Shown: in pieces, positions 31,461-39,832 of the stretch | Layout: every line of letters starts with the position of its first letter | Numbering within the stretch: the stretch's first letter is position 1 | Origin: Candidatus Falkowiibacteriota bacterium | Lineage (GTDB): Bacteria > Patescibacteriota > Patescibacteriia > Patescibacteriales > UBA12465 | Assembly: GCA_026396875.1 (NCBI GenBank) | Contig: JAPLVY010000009.1 | Coordinates: 1 to 51,801 of the forward strand | Reading direction: 5' to 3' | DNA: 51,801 nucleotides | The notes under the pieces: generated by a model | What the model was told of the DNA's origin: nothing | The model's input: the letters and a program-made list of their open reading frames with translations, nothing else | Database searches by the model: none | Position numbers and translations under genes: made by a program

Positions 31461-33971
31461 TTATCTCATGTAGACATTTACAGGAACATAGTCTTTTACA
31501 TATTCAGGAATAGTTTCTCGCCAACCATTTAACTCCTTAAATTCAGACATTGTAAATCCAGCATAAACATTTAATTCTGCAAACTGTTTATTATTAATAA
31601 TATCTCTAAATTTTTCATCGGTAACATAAGCTTTTAAATAATTCTTAATGTGTGGGACATATTTACTCTCCGGCTTATAAATTGAGATAAATTTTTCACA
31701 TTCCTCCTCCAACTTCTCATCTTTCGTTTTGAATACATCAATAATCCCAAATGCACGTTCCAGAAACTCACGCCATGAAATTCGGCGATCAAGGTTTTCA
31801 CTCTTTCGTATTTTTTCAAGATTAATAAATAATTGAGGCTTATCTTCATACTTATCGCGCATTATCTGTATTGCCCTATCCCACTGCTCATTTTCAACTG
31901 CTACTTTAACTTCTTCATCTTTCTGCAATTCCTCTCTAGCTTTTTCAAATAATTTCCGATCAACTTTCATGCCCTCAACGCCAACCTTAACCTCAGTTAA
32001 TGTTTTAACTTTATCGGGATTAAAAACTTCTATTTCTGATACATCGACACCGTCAACGCCTCCGCCACCATTTCCTTTTTGCTTAATAGGCAGGTGTAAT
32101 ACCTCATCATAATCAAATTTCTCCTCAAAATATTCGCAATTTGCGAAGAAGTCAAAAAATTTGAAACTATCTTTTTGAGCATTATGCCTCTCTCCATATT
32201 CATCCGTATATTCAAATGTAAATTTTCTAGTCCCTCTTCCCTTAATTTGAATGAAGTCTGTTGGTGAAAATACTGGACGCATCAAAGCAAGATTTAAAAT
32301 ATCCTGACAATCATAACCCGTAGTCATCATGCCGACAGTTACGCAAACTCTAGTTTTGCTTGATTTATAATTTTCTAAAAATTTTGTATGTCCGTTTAAA
32401 TTATTGTTAGCAAAATTAATTGTAAATTGCTGACTATCGGAGATATTCGAAGTAATTTGAACTGCAAAATCTGAATTATATTTATTTGGCCACAATTGTG
32501 TAGCAATTTGATTTAATGTTTGAGCTATTTTCGAAGCATGTCTCTGACTTACACAAAAAATTATACCCTTACCAATCTCACCGCTAATAGGATCTTTTAG
32601 CGCATTCTCAATAAACGTCTGACAAAATACAAGATTTGTTTTTTCCGAAAAAAACTTTTTCTCAAAATCTTTTTGAAAAAATGTCTCTTCCCCTTCTGCA
32701 CCATCTTCATCCTCCATCATTACCGCATAGCCCTTCTCCGATAGTAGCTCGGCAGTAATATCGGTACGTGCATCTGCAACAACTGGGTTAATTAAAAAAC
32801 CCTCACGTACTCCTTCCAATAAACTAAAACGAAATGTAGGCTCACCCTTTTTACAACCAAAAGTTATATAAGTATCCAGCAATTGCCGTCTTTCCCATGC
32901 ACGTGGATCTCTTTGAGATAACTTTTGAGGATCAACATTTTTTAAATAATCCTTAGGCGTTGCCGTCAAACCAAGTTTATATCCTACAAAATATTCAAAA
33001 ACTGCACGTGAATTCCCTCCAATAGCCCTATGTGATTCATCTGCAATGATTAAATCGAAATCAGTTGGTGAAAAAAGTTTTTTATATTTATCCTGTGCTG
33101 AAAGACTTTGCACTGTTGAAATAACAATTTCTGCCTTTTTCCAATCATCTCGATTTTGTTTATAAATAACCGCCGTAAAATCATTACTTAAATACCTAAC
33201 AAAGTTTTTATGTGCTTGATCCTCCAACTCTAATCGATCAACTAGAAATAAAATCCTCTTAGCATTTCCGGTTCGTAAAAATAGCTTGATAACGGCCGCG
33301 GAAATCAATGTCTTGCCCGTGCCAGTTGCCATCTCAAAAAGGAAACGATCATTGCCCGCCTCCGCAGATTTCTGAAGAGCATGAACCGCTCTCAATTGAT
33401 AAGACCTCAATATGCGTAAATTTTCATCCCAAAGATATTGTTCTCGAGTGTCTTCCTTAATATAGCGTGGATCCTCCTTGAAATTAGGGTTTTGCGTTAA
33501 GGCAATATAATCATCGCCAACATTTTCATCTGCCAAACGCTGATTATCAGGCTTAAAACCAAGCCTATGCTTAAGAGATTCTTGAGTTGGAAATTCAGTT
33601 ATAACTTCAGGGTCACCCCTTTCTAGATCCCAAAAATAATGAAGATTTCCATTTGAAAGAATAACAAAACGAACATTTTCTGTGTGGGCATACTTTCTTG
33701 CTTGCTCCTTTCCGTCTAGAGGATTTTTATCCTCCTTCTTTGCTTCTAAGACAACCAAAGGAAACCCATTTTCATCAAGTAGCAAAAAATCAATAAATCC
33801 TTTTTTTGTTGACTCAAAATCTTCGCCAAATGCATCAATTTCTTTTTTTGTAATCTTTATATTTGGCTCCAATGAAATATTTGCCTCACCTTTTTCATCA
33901 TCAAAAAAACGCCAACCAGATGATTGAAGTAAGTTATTGATTTTAATTCTCGCTTTAGCTTCTTTTTGCAT
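31461..33971 (-). CDS. Type I restriction enzyme HsdR (endonuclease/translocase)
   Basis: 836 residues. N-terminal PD-(D/E)XK nuclease (D61, E76-A-K78), then an SF2 motor with Walker A ATGTGKT (215-221), DESH box (311-314), GLTATP and the QIKGRGTRKF arginine-finger motif, and an HsdR-type C-terminal helical domain. It cuts unmodified DNA after ATP-driven translocation, with the neighbouring HsdM-TRD fusion giving specificity. All catalytic motifs look intact, so the system is probably active. Confidence 0.93.
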   Translation of the reverse strand: MQKEAKARIKINNLLQSSGWRFFDDEKGEANISLEPNIKITKKEIDAFGEDFESTKKGFIDFLLLDENGFPLVVLEAKKEDKNPLDGKEQARKYAHTENVRFVILSNGNLHYFWDLERGDPEVITEFPTQESLKHRLGFKPDNQRLADENVGDDYIALTQNPNFKEDPRYIKEDTREQYLWDENLRILRSYQLRAVHALQKSAEAGNDRFLFEMATGTGKTLISAAVIKLFLRTGNAKRILFLVDRLELEDQAHKNFVRYLSNDFTAVIYKQNRDDWKKAEIVISTVQSLSAQDKYKKLFSPTDFDLIIADESHRAIGGNSRAVFEYFVGYKLGLTATPKDYLKNVDPQKLSQRDPRAWERRQLLDTYITFGCKKGEPTFRFSLLEGVREGFLINPVVADARTDITAELLSEKGYAVMMEDEDGAEGEETFFQKDFEKKFFSEKTNLVFCQTFIENALKDPISGEIGKGIIFCVSQRHASKIAQTLNQIATQLWPNKYNSDFAVQITSNISDSQQFTINFANNNLNGHTKFLENYKSSKTRVCVTVGMMTTGYDCQDILNLALMRPVFSPTDFIQIKGRGTRKFTFEYTDEYGERHNAQKDSFKFFDFFANCEYFEEKFDYDEVLHLPIKQKGNGGGGVDGVDVSEIEVFNPDKVKTLTEVKVGVEGMKVDRKLFEKAREELQKDEEVKVAVENEQWDRAIQIMRDKYEDKPQLFINLEKIRKSENLDRRISWREFLERAFGIIDVFKTKDEKLEEECEKFISIYKPESKYVPHIKNYLKAYVTDEKFRDIINNKQFAELNVYAGFTMSEFKELNGWRETIPEYVKDYVPVNVYMR

Positions 33972-33981
33972 ATATTTTGTT

Positions 33982-34530
33982 TTAAGCTACTAAATTTCCT
34001 ATACGTTTGCTCATTGCTTGCGAGCTAACATTATATTTTTTTGCTAGTCTGGCAATAATCTGTACATCATCATCACTATTGTTCAATTTATAACCGCCCT
34101 GCAGATCACTAACAATCATACTCTTTGGCATTAACAATTCAGCTGCAAATTGATTTGCTTGAACTTCTTTAATATTTGTAGTGGATGAAGTAGCATTTGC
34201 ATCTCTAAAATACACGGCTTCAGTCGAATCAATATGAAAATTATCAATACTATGCAAAATAAAATGCCCAATCTCATGAGCGATAGTAAATCTCTGCCTT
34301 TCCTTACAATGATCTTCATTTACTGCGATCGCAGGATTGCCTGACTTACCCTTAATTTTAATTGCACCGGAAATTTCATCTTTAGAAAATTTCATTCTAG
34401 AAACTTCAATTCCCATGTCGCCTGCAATCTTCTCAACATCAACTGGTGCTATACTTATTTCATATTTATTTAGCAACTTCTCTGCACCATCAATAGCGAG
34501 TTTAATTTTTTGATCAATAAAATTAGACAT
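33982..34530 (-). CDS. ImmA/IrrE family metallopeptidase
   Basis: 182 residues with the zinc motif H85-E86-x2-H89 (TIAHEIGHF) and the third-ligand region EVQANQFAAELLMP. Proteins of this family cleave XRE-type repressors to induce mobile elements. The XRE repressor gene lies directly upstream (4 bp away), so the two probably form the lysogeny switch. It could instead act as the toxin-like half of an ImmA/XRE pair. Confidence 0.9.
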   Translation of the reverse strand: MSNFIDQKIKLAIDGAEKLLNKYEISIAPVDVEKIAGDMGIEVSRMKFSKDEISGAIKIKGKSGNPAIAVNEDHCKERQRFTIAHEIGHFILHSIDNFHIDSTEAVYFRDANATSSTTNIKEVQANQFAAELLMPKSMIVSDLQGGYKLNNSDDDVQIIARLAKKYNVSSQAMSKRIGNLVA

Positions 34531-34534
34531 ATAA

Positions 34535-34828
34535 TTATAAATTCTCTAGCAAGTTAATGTCGCTCTTATTTAATAAATGTTTATTATTTCCGTTACTAGC
34601 ATCCAAATCACCTAAAATTTCAACTATATCAATATCTAATGCTCCAGTGATTAGGTAAAGCTGATAAACCGACAACTGTTGTTTACCATTTTCAATTGCT
34701 GAAATAGTGCTTTTATTTAAGTTAAGTCCGGACACTTTACTAAATTCATCAAGTGAGTACTTCTTTTCTTCTCTAATTTTTTTGATATTTTTACCTAAGT
34801 TTAGATAAAAATTTGTTTTATCAAGCAT
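34535..34828 (-). CDS. XRE-family helix-turn-helix repressor
   Basis: 97 residues from ATG 34828. I reject the upstream start at 34942, because the promoter and operator lie inside that extension. The HTH domain covers about 10-65 (NIKKIREEKKYSLDEFSKVSG, with INKSTISAIE-like recognition helix KSTISAIENGKQQLS). The C-terminal tail is short and asparagine-rich. It sits next to an ImmA peptidase, opposite a divergently read small gene, with a palindromic operator overlapping its own -10. It is the likely prophage repressor. Confidence 0.88.
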   Translation of the reverse strand: MLDKTNFYLNLGKNIKKIREEKKYSLDEFSKVSGLNLNKSTISAIENGKQQLSVYQLYLITGALDIDIVEILGDLDASNGNNKHLLNKSDINLLENL

Positions 34829-34836
34829 ATTTTTCA

Positions 34837-34852
34837 ACTGTATATTTACAGT
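34837..34852. promoter_or_regulatory. Palindromic operator of the XRE repressor
   Basis: ACTGTATATTTACAGT: 6-bp arms around a 4-bp AT spacer. It overlaps the last bases of the -10 of the repressor promoter and ends 8 bp before its start codon, which suits autorepression. Confidence 0.7.
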
Positions 34853-34878
34853 ATATATTAATTGAATCGGTTTGTCAA
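34850..34878 (-). promoter_or_regulatory. Sigma-70 promoter of the repressor/ImmA run
   Basis: A perfect -35 TTGACA (34878-34873), 17-bp spacer and -10 TATACT (34855-34850). One of the best promoter matches in the window. Confidence 0.75.
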
Positions 34879-34890
34879 AAACAAACACTG

Positions 34891-34918
34891 TTGACTTAGA
34901 ACAAACAACTATGATAAT
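34891..34918 (+). promoter_or_regulatory. Divergent rightward promoter
   Basis: A -35 TTGACT (34891-34896), 16-bp spacer and -10 GATAAT (34913-34918). It would drive the small plus-strand gene 35042-35173 with a leader beginning near 34925. Confidence 0.6.
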
Positions 34919-34923
34919 ATAAA

Positions 34924-34976
34924 ATGTGAGCGATGAACTCACATCTATATCAAGACACGACTTTGACTAGTCAAAG
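34924..34976 (+). repeat. Two inverted repeats in the rightward leader
   Basis: ATGTGAG/CTCACAT (34924-34930 with 38-44, loop 7) and the perfect 16-bp palindrome CTTTGACTAGTCAAAG (34961-34976). They may be operator sites or RNA hairpins ahead of the small gene. Confidence 0.55.
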
Positions 34977-35041
34977 GTCGAGTGACTTATCAACAATATA
35001 GATTATACCGCTTTCTTAATAAATTCGCAATCGAAAAGCGT

Positions 35042-35173
35042 ATGTCTTCCAAAAACGAACCAAGAAGAACGGCTTATCGGGATTCCGACAACGGTCAATT
35101 CACCACCAAAAGAGAGGCCGAGAAAAGACCAAAGGAAACCGAAAAGGAACGAATCAGGACAGGTAAAAGGTAA
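35042..35173 (+). CDS. Small basic protein with an RDSxxGQF motif
   Basis: 43 residues from ATG 35042 (a GTG at 34982 would add 20). Very basic and hydrophilic, with AYRDSDNGQFTTKREAEKRP, a pattern I recall from many short bacterial and phage proteins of unknown function. It is the only protein gene read rightwards in the prophage portion, driven by the divergent promoter, and followed by a strong terminator, so it is an isolated transcription unit. Function unknown. Confidence 0.6.
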   Translation: MSSKNEPRRTAYRDSDNGQFTTKREAEKRPKETEKERIRTGKR

Positions 35174-35191
35174 TTGTCGTGCCTGAATCGA

Positions 35192-35225
35192 AAAAAAGAC
35201 CTCATTTTTAAATGAGGTCTTTTTA
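35192..35225. terminator. Bidirectional terminator between the lysogeny region and the late genes
   Basis: AAAAAGACCTCATTT pairs with AAATGAGGTCTTTTT around a short AT loop. It ends the small rightward unit and the leftward late transcript. Confidence 0.8.
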
Positions 35226-35238
35226 ACTCAAAGATTGC

Positions 35239-35565
35239 CTATTCAACCAACAATATCAAAGAGAGCGGATCCTTAACTTTTATATTTTTACCACCCAGGC
35301 TCCATTGTTTCATCTGAACAAGCGGATAATTGCTTTTATAATCATAGATGGTAAAAAGCATATCCGATTTACCATTAATTAAAAATGCCCATTCAACCCG
35401 AACCTTACCATCGCCTGACTCCCAATCACCTTCCTGCGTGCAATCATGAGGCTCACCAAGCACTCTCTTTAAATCATCGAGGCTTGCATGAATCGTACCA
35501 ATTCTTCCTGACCCATATGTTTGCTTGCGAGTGGCTGGTTTAAGTTTTAGTTGTGCGTTGATCAT
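35239..35565 (-). CDS. Phage hypothetical protein (108 residues)
   Basis: Soluble, with GRIGTIHASLDDLKRVLGEP and the beta-like KVRVEWAFLINGKSDMLFTIYDY. The last gene of the late run. It starts with a 4-bp ATGA-type overlap with the gene at 35562. I recognise a weak resemblance to small phage proteins of unknown function only. Confidence 0.7.
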   Translation of the reverse strand: MINAQLKLKPATRKQTYGSGRIGTIHASLDDLKRVLGEPHDCTQEGDWESGDGKVRVEWAFLINGKSDMLFTIYDYKSNYPLVQMKQWSLGGKNIKVKDPLSLILLVE

Positions 35566-35750
35566 AAATTTTCTAAATCATTGGTTAGATCCTCAATGAC
35601 GATTTTAATAATCTCTTTCTTAGTTCGATCCTTACCCCTGTAATACAGATCAGAGAAAATAGCCACGTGAACATCGATATTTTCGCTGATTATTTCCAAC
35701 AAGCTCGTACCATTGCGAATATCATCTTTAAGATTTCTCATTTTTATCAT
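35562..35750 (-). CDS. Phage hypothetical protein (about 62 residues)
   Basis: Helical, charged protein (MRNLKDDIRNGTSLLEII, then KIVIEDLTNDLENL). The frame is open from 35789, but the ATG at 35750 (AGAAG just upstream) or 35741 fits better with the end of the preceding gene at 35728. Family not recognised. Confidence 0.55.
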   Translation of the reverse strand: MIKMRNLKDDIRNGTSLLEIISENIDVHVAIFSDLYYRGKDRTKKEIIKIVIEDLTNDLENL

Positions 35751-35919
35751 CGCTTCTATACTTAAACTTAAGCTTCGAATAGTTCGCAATTATTGTTTTA
35801 ACTCGATCCGTGTCAAGATTCGCCAACTTTGAAACCATGATAAAATCAAACATATTGGTCTTGCCTGACAGCCTGACTTTTTCAAACGCCTGAAATTGTT
35901 GCTTTGAAATATTAATCAT
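35728..35919 (-). CDS. Small phage protein, DUF5049-like
   Basis: About 63 residues from ATG 35919. The segment QQFQAFEKVRLSGKTNMFD is typical of small phage proteins with the sGxtNMfD signature. The role is unknown in those too. An upstream start at 35958 is possible but adds an unlikely extension. Confidence 0.6.
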   Translation of the reverse strand: MINISKQQFQAFEKVRLSGKTNMFDFIMVSKLANLDTDRVKTIIANYSKLKFKYRSDDKNEKS

Positions 35920-35995
35920 ATTGCGTTGGATGTTAACGTAGTAAAAAAACCTTGGCAAGAGCCAAAACTATTGCCAAGGTTGGACGCTTTCTTGC

Positions 35996-36451
35996 TTATT
36001 TTTTGAACACATTTGAACTAACCAAGCTACGGACAAACAATAAGTCGACATTCTTGCCCGGGCACGACTTTTGAGCGTAAGCCGAATGAAAGACAATATT
36101 ATCTTTCTTGATACCATATTTCTTGACCAATCCACGCAACAAATCTCGCAAAGCGTAAATCTGTTCCGGTGCTGGTTTTTCAATGTCGAAATTTCCATCT
36201 AGACAAACATGAATACACTGCCCATTATTCATGTTCTCCTGATAACAAGCTGCTGTTTGTTCTCCCTCTTGCCTTGCCTGCTTTATAAAGCCAGACTTGG
36301 CAATCTCATAATTGTACCCAAGATAAAAACCCATTGAACTCTTGAAATTCCACTGTGCCTTGTGGTAATTATTGTTCGCTTCGAACTGATCAGCATTGGC
36401 CATATACGATACTGCCGAATGATGAATCATGATAAACCTTGGTTTTAGCAT
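35996..36451 (-). CDS. Endolysin, N-acetylmuramoyl-L-alanine amidase (Amidase_2)
   Basis: 151 residues, a lone amidase domain. Zinc ligands likely H10 or H11 (FIMIHHSAV), H122 (VFHSAYAQ) and C130 (KSCPGKN). It cleaves the amide between MurNAc and L-Ala. There is no signal peptide and no wall-binding domain. It follows two small membrane proteins, forming a holin-endolysin cassette. Confidence 0.92.
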   Translation of the reverse strand: MLKPRFIMIHHSAVSYMANADQFEANNNYHKAQWNFKSSMGFYLGYNYEIAKSGFIKQARQEGEQTAACYQENMNNGQCIHVCLDGNFDIEKPAPEQIYALRDLLRGLVKKYGIKKDNIVFHSAYAQKSCPGKNVDLLFVRSLVSSNVFKK

Positions 36452-36452
36452 A

Positions 36453-36686
36453 TTAGTGTCTAAAAATTACGTAAATTAAATTGGCAATATTACCGATACC
36501 CAAAAGACCCAAAAGCCACTTGAGGTTTTTAATTGTTGTGGAAACTTCGATCCTAAAGGCAGTATTCTTCATCACATTGCCATTGGTGAAATCAAGTCGT
36601 TTCTTAATCTCCTCATGACCGTCAGAATTATCAGTTTTTAGATCGTTTATTTTGTCGATAATTAAATCGAGTTTGCTAGTCGACAT
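36453..36686 (-). CDS. XhlA-like holin-associated membrane protein
   Basis: 77 residues from ATG 36686; the frame is open to 36746 but the preceding gene ends at 36688. An N-terminal coiled coil (LDLIIDKINDLKTD to KKRLDF) and one C-terminal membrane helix (about 55-74). This matches the hemolysin XhlA layout in phage lysis cassettes. It lies 1 bp upstream of the endolysin. Confidence 0.75.
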   Translation of the reverse strand: MSTSKLDLIIDKINDLKTDNSDGHEEIKKRLDFTNGNVMKNTAFRIEVSTTIKNLKWLLGLLGIGNIANLIYVIFRH

Positions 36687-36687
36687 A

Positions 36688-36852
36688 TTATTGATTTCCA
36701 AAATACTTTTTATAAAATCCCCGGGCGAAAAATACGCCCACTCCAATCAGTAACAACACTGACCCAACAACCACATCAGCCTTAATAAGGCTGACACCTG
36801 TACTAACAAAGATAACCGCAACTGTGAGTAAAAATTCTTTTGTGTAATCCAT
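36688..36852 (-). CDS. Small two-helix holin candidate (54 residues)
   Basis: ATG 36852 to TAA 36688. Two hydrophobic stretches (about 7-20 and 27-43, with GVSLIKAD between) and a basic C-terminus (ARGFYKKYFGNQ). Size, topology and position just before the XhlA-like and endolysin genes fit a holin. Too short for many gene callers, but it fills the gap exactly. Confidence 0.75.
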   Translation of the reverse strand: MDYTKEFLLTVAVIFVSTGVSLIKADVVVGSVLLLIGVGVFFARGFYKKYFGNQ

Positions 36853-36864
36853 ATATTTTATTAA

Positions 36865-39033
36865 TTAAATTATTCTAACAATATTTAGTGTTGCCTGTGC
36901 ATTGGCGTTTGCCCATGCATCAGGATATGCTCCAGCCGTATTGGATAGAAAAAATTGATCGCCAGCGACTAACTGCACAACGAATGAATAGGTCAGGTCT
37001 GTGATGATTGTGCCACCGACTTCATTCGTTCCCTGACTTTGATACAAAACATTGTTCTTATACAACCCAAGCCTTGCCCCCATGTCGCTACTACTATAAT
37101 TTATGAACAGATACGTAATACCTGTGACTAGATAAACCCCACTATTCTTGGCTGTAAATTTTCCGGTAGTCGGATCATACTCATTCATATTGTCCGCAAT
37201 TTTATTCTCAAACTTAATCGGACTGCCAAAGCCATAATTGACTTGCGAATTGCGGTAATACGCACAAAAACTGCCCGAGGGCAAAACTGCTGACGGAATC
37301 TCACCCTTATCATTCAACTTAGCAATCTTGTTGTAATCCGAATAACCAGGAATTTCAATTGCATTACTGGCACAATCAAGGTATGACGTGGCACCATTAC
37401 CGGTAATGTCTGTGCCGGTGCTAGGTGCCAACATTTTCAATACCGAACCATTAAATGCTTTTGTTGATGTTAGTTCGAATCTTCCTAGTACTAAATTATA
37501 AATAAATAATTCTGTTGAACCGGTAACTAGTCTTAGTCGCGATTGCAGAATATTTGCCACATCTGATAATGATGCAATGCTCAACCAAGGATACCCAGAC
37601 ATTGAAAATTGCACATTAGCGGATTGCCAAGCACCATTATACGCTTTGCCATTTGTGTAACCATACATGCCTGAACGATACTCAAATCTCGCACTTCCGC
37701 CTTCGAAAGTAAAACAATACACCTGTCCCCTGATTAACTGAACAGGCGTGGCAAAAGTCCACGTTAACGGCTGAGTTCCTCCTCCGGGTGCTGTGGCCGT
37801 TACTGTTGCGATGATCGTGCCGTTGATATTTTCGCCTTGCCTGATTTGCAGGGTTCTCGTGCCTGCCGTCCAGTTATCAGCCGTAATCGTAATTGAAGTA
37901 ATGTATCCAGTGTCATTAGCCAAAAATGATTGAGCCGTATAACCGCCACTAAACGAACCGCCACCATTGCCAATCAATCCTGCCACCACCGTCTGAACAT
38001 TATTCATCAAATCAATCGCCACATTGTCATAAACAGTGCCGTCAATCGATACTTTTATTTTTCCATTATTTGCTCCATTAGCCAAAGTCTGAAAAATACT
38101 AATTGCACTCGGATTTTTTCCACCCAATAATTTCCCTAATATATTCTGCGTATGCCCAACACCAGCAACCTGTATGGCATTAGCTCCGCAATCCAAATAC
38201 AAAGTGCCACCATTTCCACTTATATCCGCACCCGTACTCGGAGCAATTAATTTCAATATTTGACTGGCCTGACCTGCAATTCCTGACGTAATAACATATT
38301 TGTTTGTCGAATATACAACTGTCTCCAATCCGCCTGTGATATTTCTAATCGCTGTCTGTACAGCACTCGCTATGGCCGAAGTAGTTCCAAGACCGACAAT
38401 CGGCTTAAAATAAACAACCTTTGACATATTGCCACCAGCCGGTCCATATAAATAGCCCTGATTAGCTGATGCGGTTATTCTTAAATAAATTGTAGAACCT
38501 GGCGTGACCGCAAATTCAGTACCAGTTACATCAAAATTTGCCGTACTACCCGGTAAAGTCCCGGTAAGTGTTCCTAGTAAAGTTCCACCACCACCTGATG
38601 CCGTTCTGACCTGAACAGTAATCGTATTAGCACCAGCCGTTCCATAAAGCGTTATTCTTGTTATTCTGATCTGACCAGCTGGCACAACCATTGACTCCTC
38701 ACACGCACTCGTGGTCATAGGTTGATTGGCCGTTGATGAATTTGCTACTGTTATACCAGCAACCTCACTGCCAGTCGTTGAAAGATTAACTGCAACATTG
38801 TCATAAACAACATTATCAATATTTATTTTAAACTTGCCGTTATTCGCCCCCAACCCCAAAGCATCAAAAACCGAAGTCGCACTCGGGCTTGTGCCACCAT
38901 TAAGATAGCCGGCACTCGGATTTATAATGCCATCAATTATTTCTCGCCTAACAGACAATTCGTTATTTAAATCAGAGGCAAACAACTTCTCGCCCGATAT
39001 CCATTTTTTTGTGATGAAACCTAGTAAGCCCAT
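36865..39033 (-). CDS. Tail fibre with internal repeats and C-terminal C1q-like domain
   Basis: 722 residues. Two related units: NNGKFKINIDNVVYDNVAVNL-type (near 63 and again near 326) and the APSTGaDIsGNG-LDC-NAI segment (near 265 and 550). Each unit is interrupted by a Gly/Thr-rich beta domain. The last about 135 residues (SGVYLVTGITYLFINYSSSD, FVVQLVAGDQFFLS) resemble a C1q/TNF-like head, a common receptor-binding module. It is the first gene upstream of the lysis cassette, so it probably determines host binding. Confidence 0.8.
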   Translation of the reverse strand: MGLLGFITKKWISGEKLFASDLNNELSVRREIIDGIINPSAGYLNGGTSPSATSVFDALGLGANNGKFKINIDNVVYDNVAVNLSTTGSEVAGITVANSSTANQPMTTSACEESMVVPAGQIRITRITLYGTAGANTITVQVRTASGGGGTLLGTLTGTLPGSTANFDVTGTEFAVTPGSTIYLRITASANQGYLYGPAGGNMSKVVYFKPIVGLGTTSAIASAVQTAIRNITGGLETVVYSTNKYVITSGIAGQASQILKLIAPSTGADISGNGGTLYLDCGANAIQVAGVGHTQNILGKLLGGKNPSAISIFQTLANGANNGKIKVSIDGTVYDNVAIDLMNNVQTVVAGLIGNGGGSFSGGYTAQSFLANDTGYITSITITADNWTAGTRTLQIRQGENINGTIIATVTATAPGGGTQPLTWTFATPVQLIRGQVYCFTFEGGSARFEYRSGMYGYTNGKAYNGAWQSANVQFSMSGYPWLSIASLSDVANILQSRLRLVTGSTELFIYNLVLGRFELTSTKAFNGSVLKMLAPSTGTDITGNGATSYLDCASNAIEIPGYSDYNKIAKLNDKGEIPSAVLPSGSFCAYYRNSQVNYGFGSPIKFENKIADNMNEYDPTTGKFTAKNSGVYLVTGITYLFINYSSSDMGARLGLYKNNVLYQSQGTNEVGGTIITDLTYSFVVQLVAGDQFFLSNTAGAYPDAWANANAQATLNIVRII

Positions 39034-39041
39034 ATGATAAA

Positions 39042-39251
39042 CTAATTATTTTTTAAATCTGCCTGACTCTTATACTTCGAATTCTTGCTGGGCGTTTCTT
39101 TCATAAAATGGCTCGGCTTGCGTTTGCTCCCGAATGCTTCCTTTGCCCCATCCAAATCAGCCTCTAGCACCTCATACTCAAAGCCTAAATTAGACACTGC
39201 CTGATATGCCTCAATTTTGTCCTTAACATTGATTTTAATCTTCAAAATCAT
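39042..39251 (-). CDS. Small phage structural-region protein (69 residues)
   Basis: An N-terminal alpha/beta-like stretch (INVKDKIEAYQAVSNLGFEYEV) and a basic, lysine-rich tail (KRKPSHFMKETPSKNSKYKS). It starts 2 bp after the preceding tail gene. Function not recognised; it may be a fibre assembly factor. Confidence 0.6.
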   Translation of the reverse strand: MILKIKINVKDKIEAYQAVSNLGFEYEVLEADLDGAKEAFGSKRKPSHFMKETPSKNSKYKSQADLKNN

Positions 39252-39253
39252 AT

Positions 39254-39823
39254 CTAAACGCTTCTTAAAGTATATTTTTGACTAACCACTAAAACGATCG
39301 TATTGGACTTAATCCAATTTAAGCCGGTAATATGCGACCACAAAAGGCCGGTATTAGCACTCGCCAAACCATCAATACAATTGCCAAATTCTGTATAAGT
39401 GCCATTACACTCTGCTTCGGTAAAATAGGCCGTTAAATAGGCAATGTTCTGATCATCCGTACCTGATGCCATATCATTGCGATACACCTCGGCAAATAAC
39501 TGGGTGCGGGCGGGAGTTGTCGAGCCTGATCCTGTGCCAAGCAACGCCTTAGTGATTTCACCGGTATAGGTCATATCGCCTGTCATCCGCCTCGTTATGG
39601 CATTGAAACCAGCATTGCAAATCACATTTTTGTGTTCATCCGCACCAACCAATTCGCCCAACTTATAAAAACTCATGATTTGCGGGATAACGCCTCGCAA
39701 TCTCTCGACTGCCATATTAAACAATCTATCAGCATTACTTAATCCTGACTGATTATAAAATTTGGCTGTAATCTCACCCAGTATGCCGATATTTTCCTCA
39801 ATTTTTTGTTGCATATATTTCAA
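39254..39823 (-). CDS. Phage tail-associated structural protein (189 residues)
   Basis: N-terminal helix, then a pattern seen in phage tail or baseplate accessory proteins: KALLGTGSGSTTPARTQLFAEVYRND, YLTAYFTEAECNGTYTEFG and a C-terminal beta stretch NTIVLVVSQKYTL. The protein at the right edge (51559) has comparable features. It lies between the tail hub and the fibre genes. Confidence 0.65.
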   Translation of the reverse strand: MKYMQQKIEENIGILGEITAKFYNQSGLSNADRLFNMAVERLRGVIPQIMSFYKLGELVGADEHKNVICNAGFNAITRRMTGDMTYTGEITKALLGTGSGSTTPARTQLFAEVYRNDMASGTDDQNIAYLTAYFTEAECNGTYTEFGNCIDGLASANTGLLWSHITGLNWIKSNTIVLVVSQKYTLRSV

Positions 39824-39832
39824 AATTATTCT

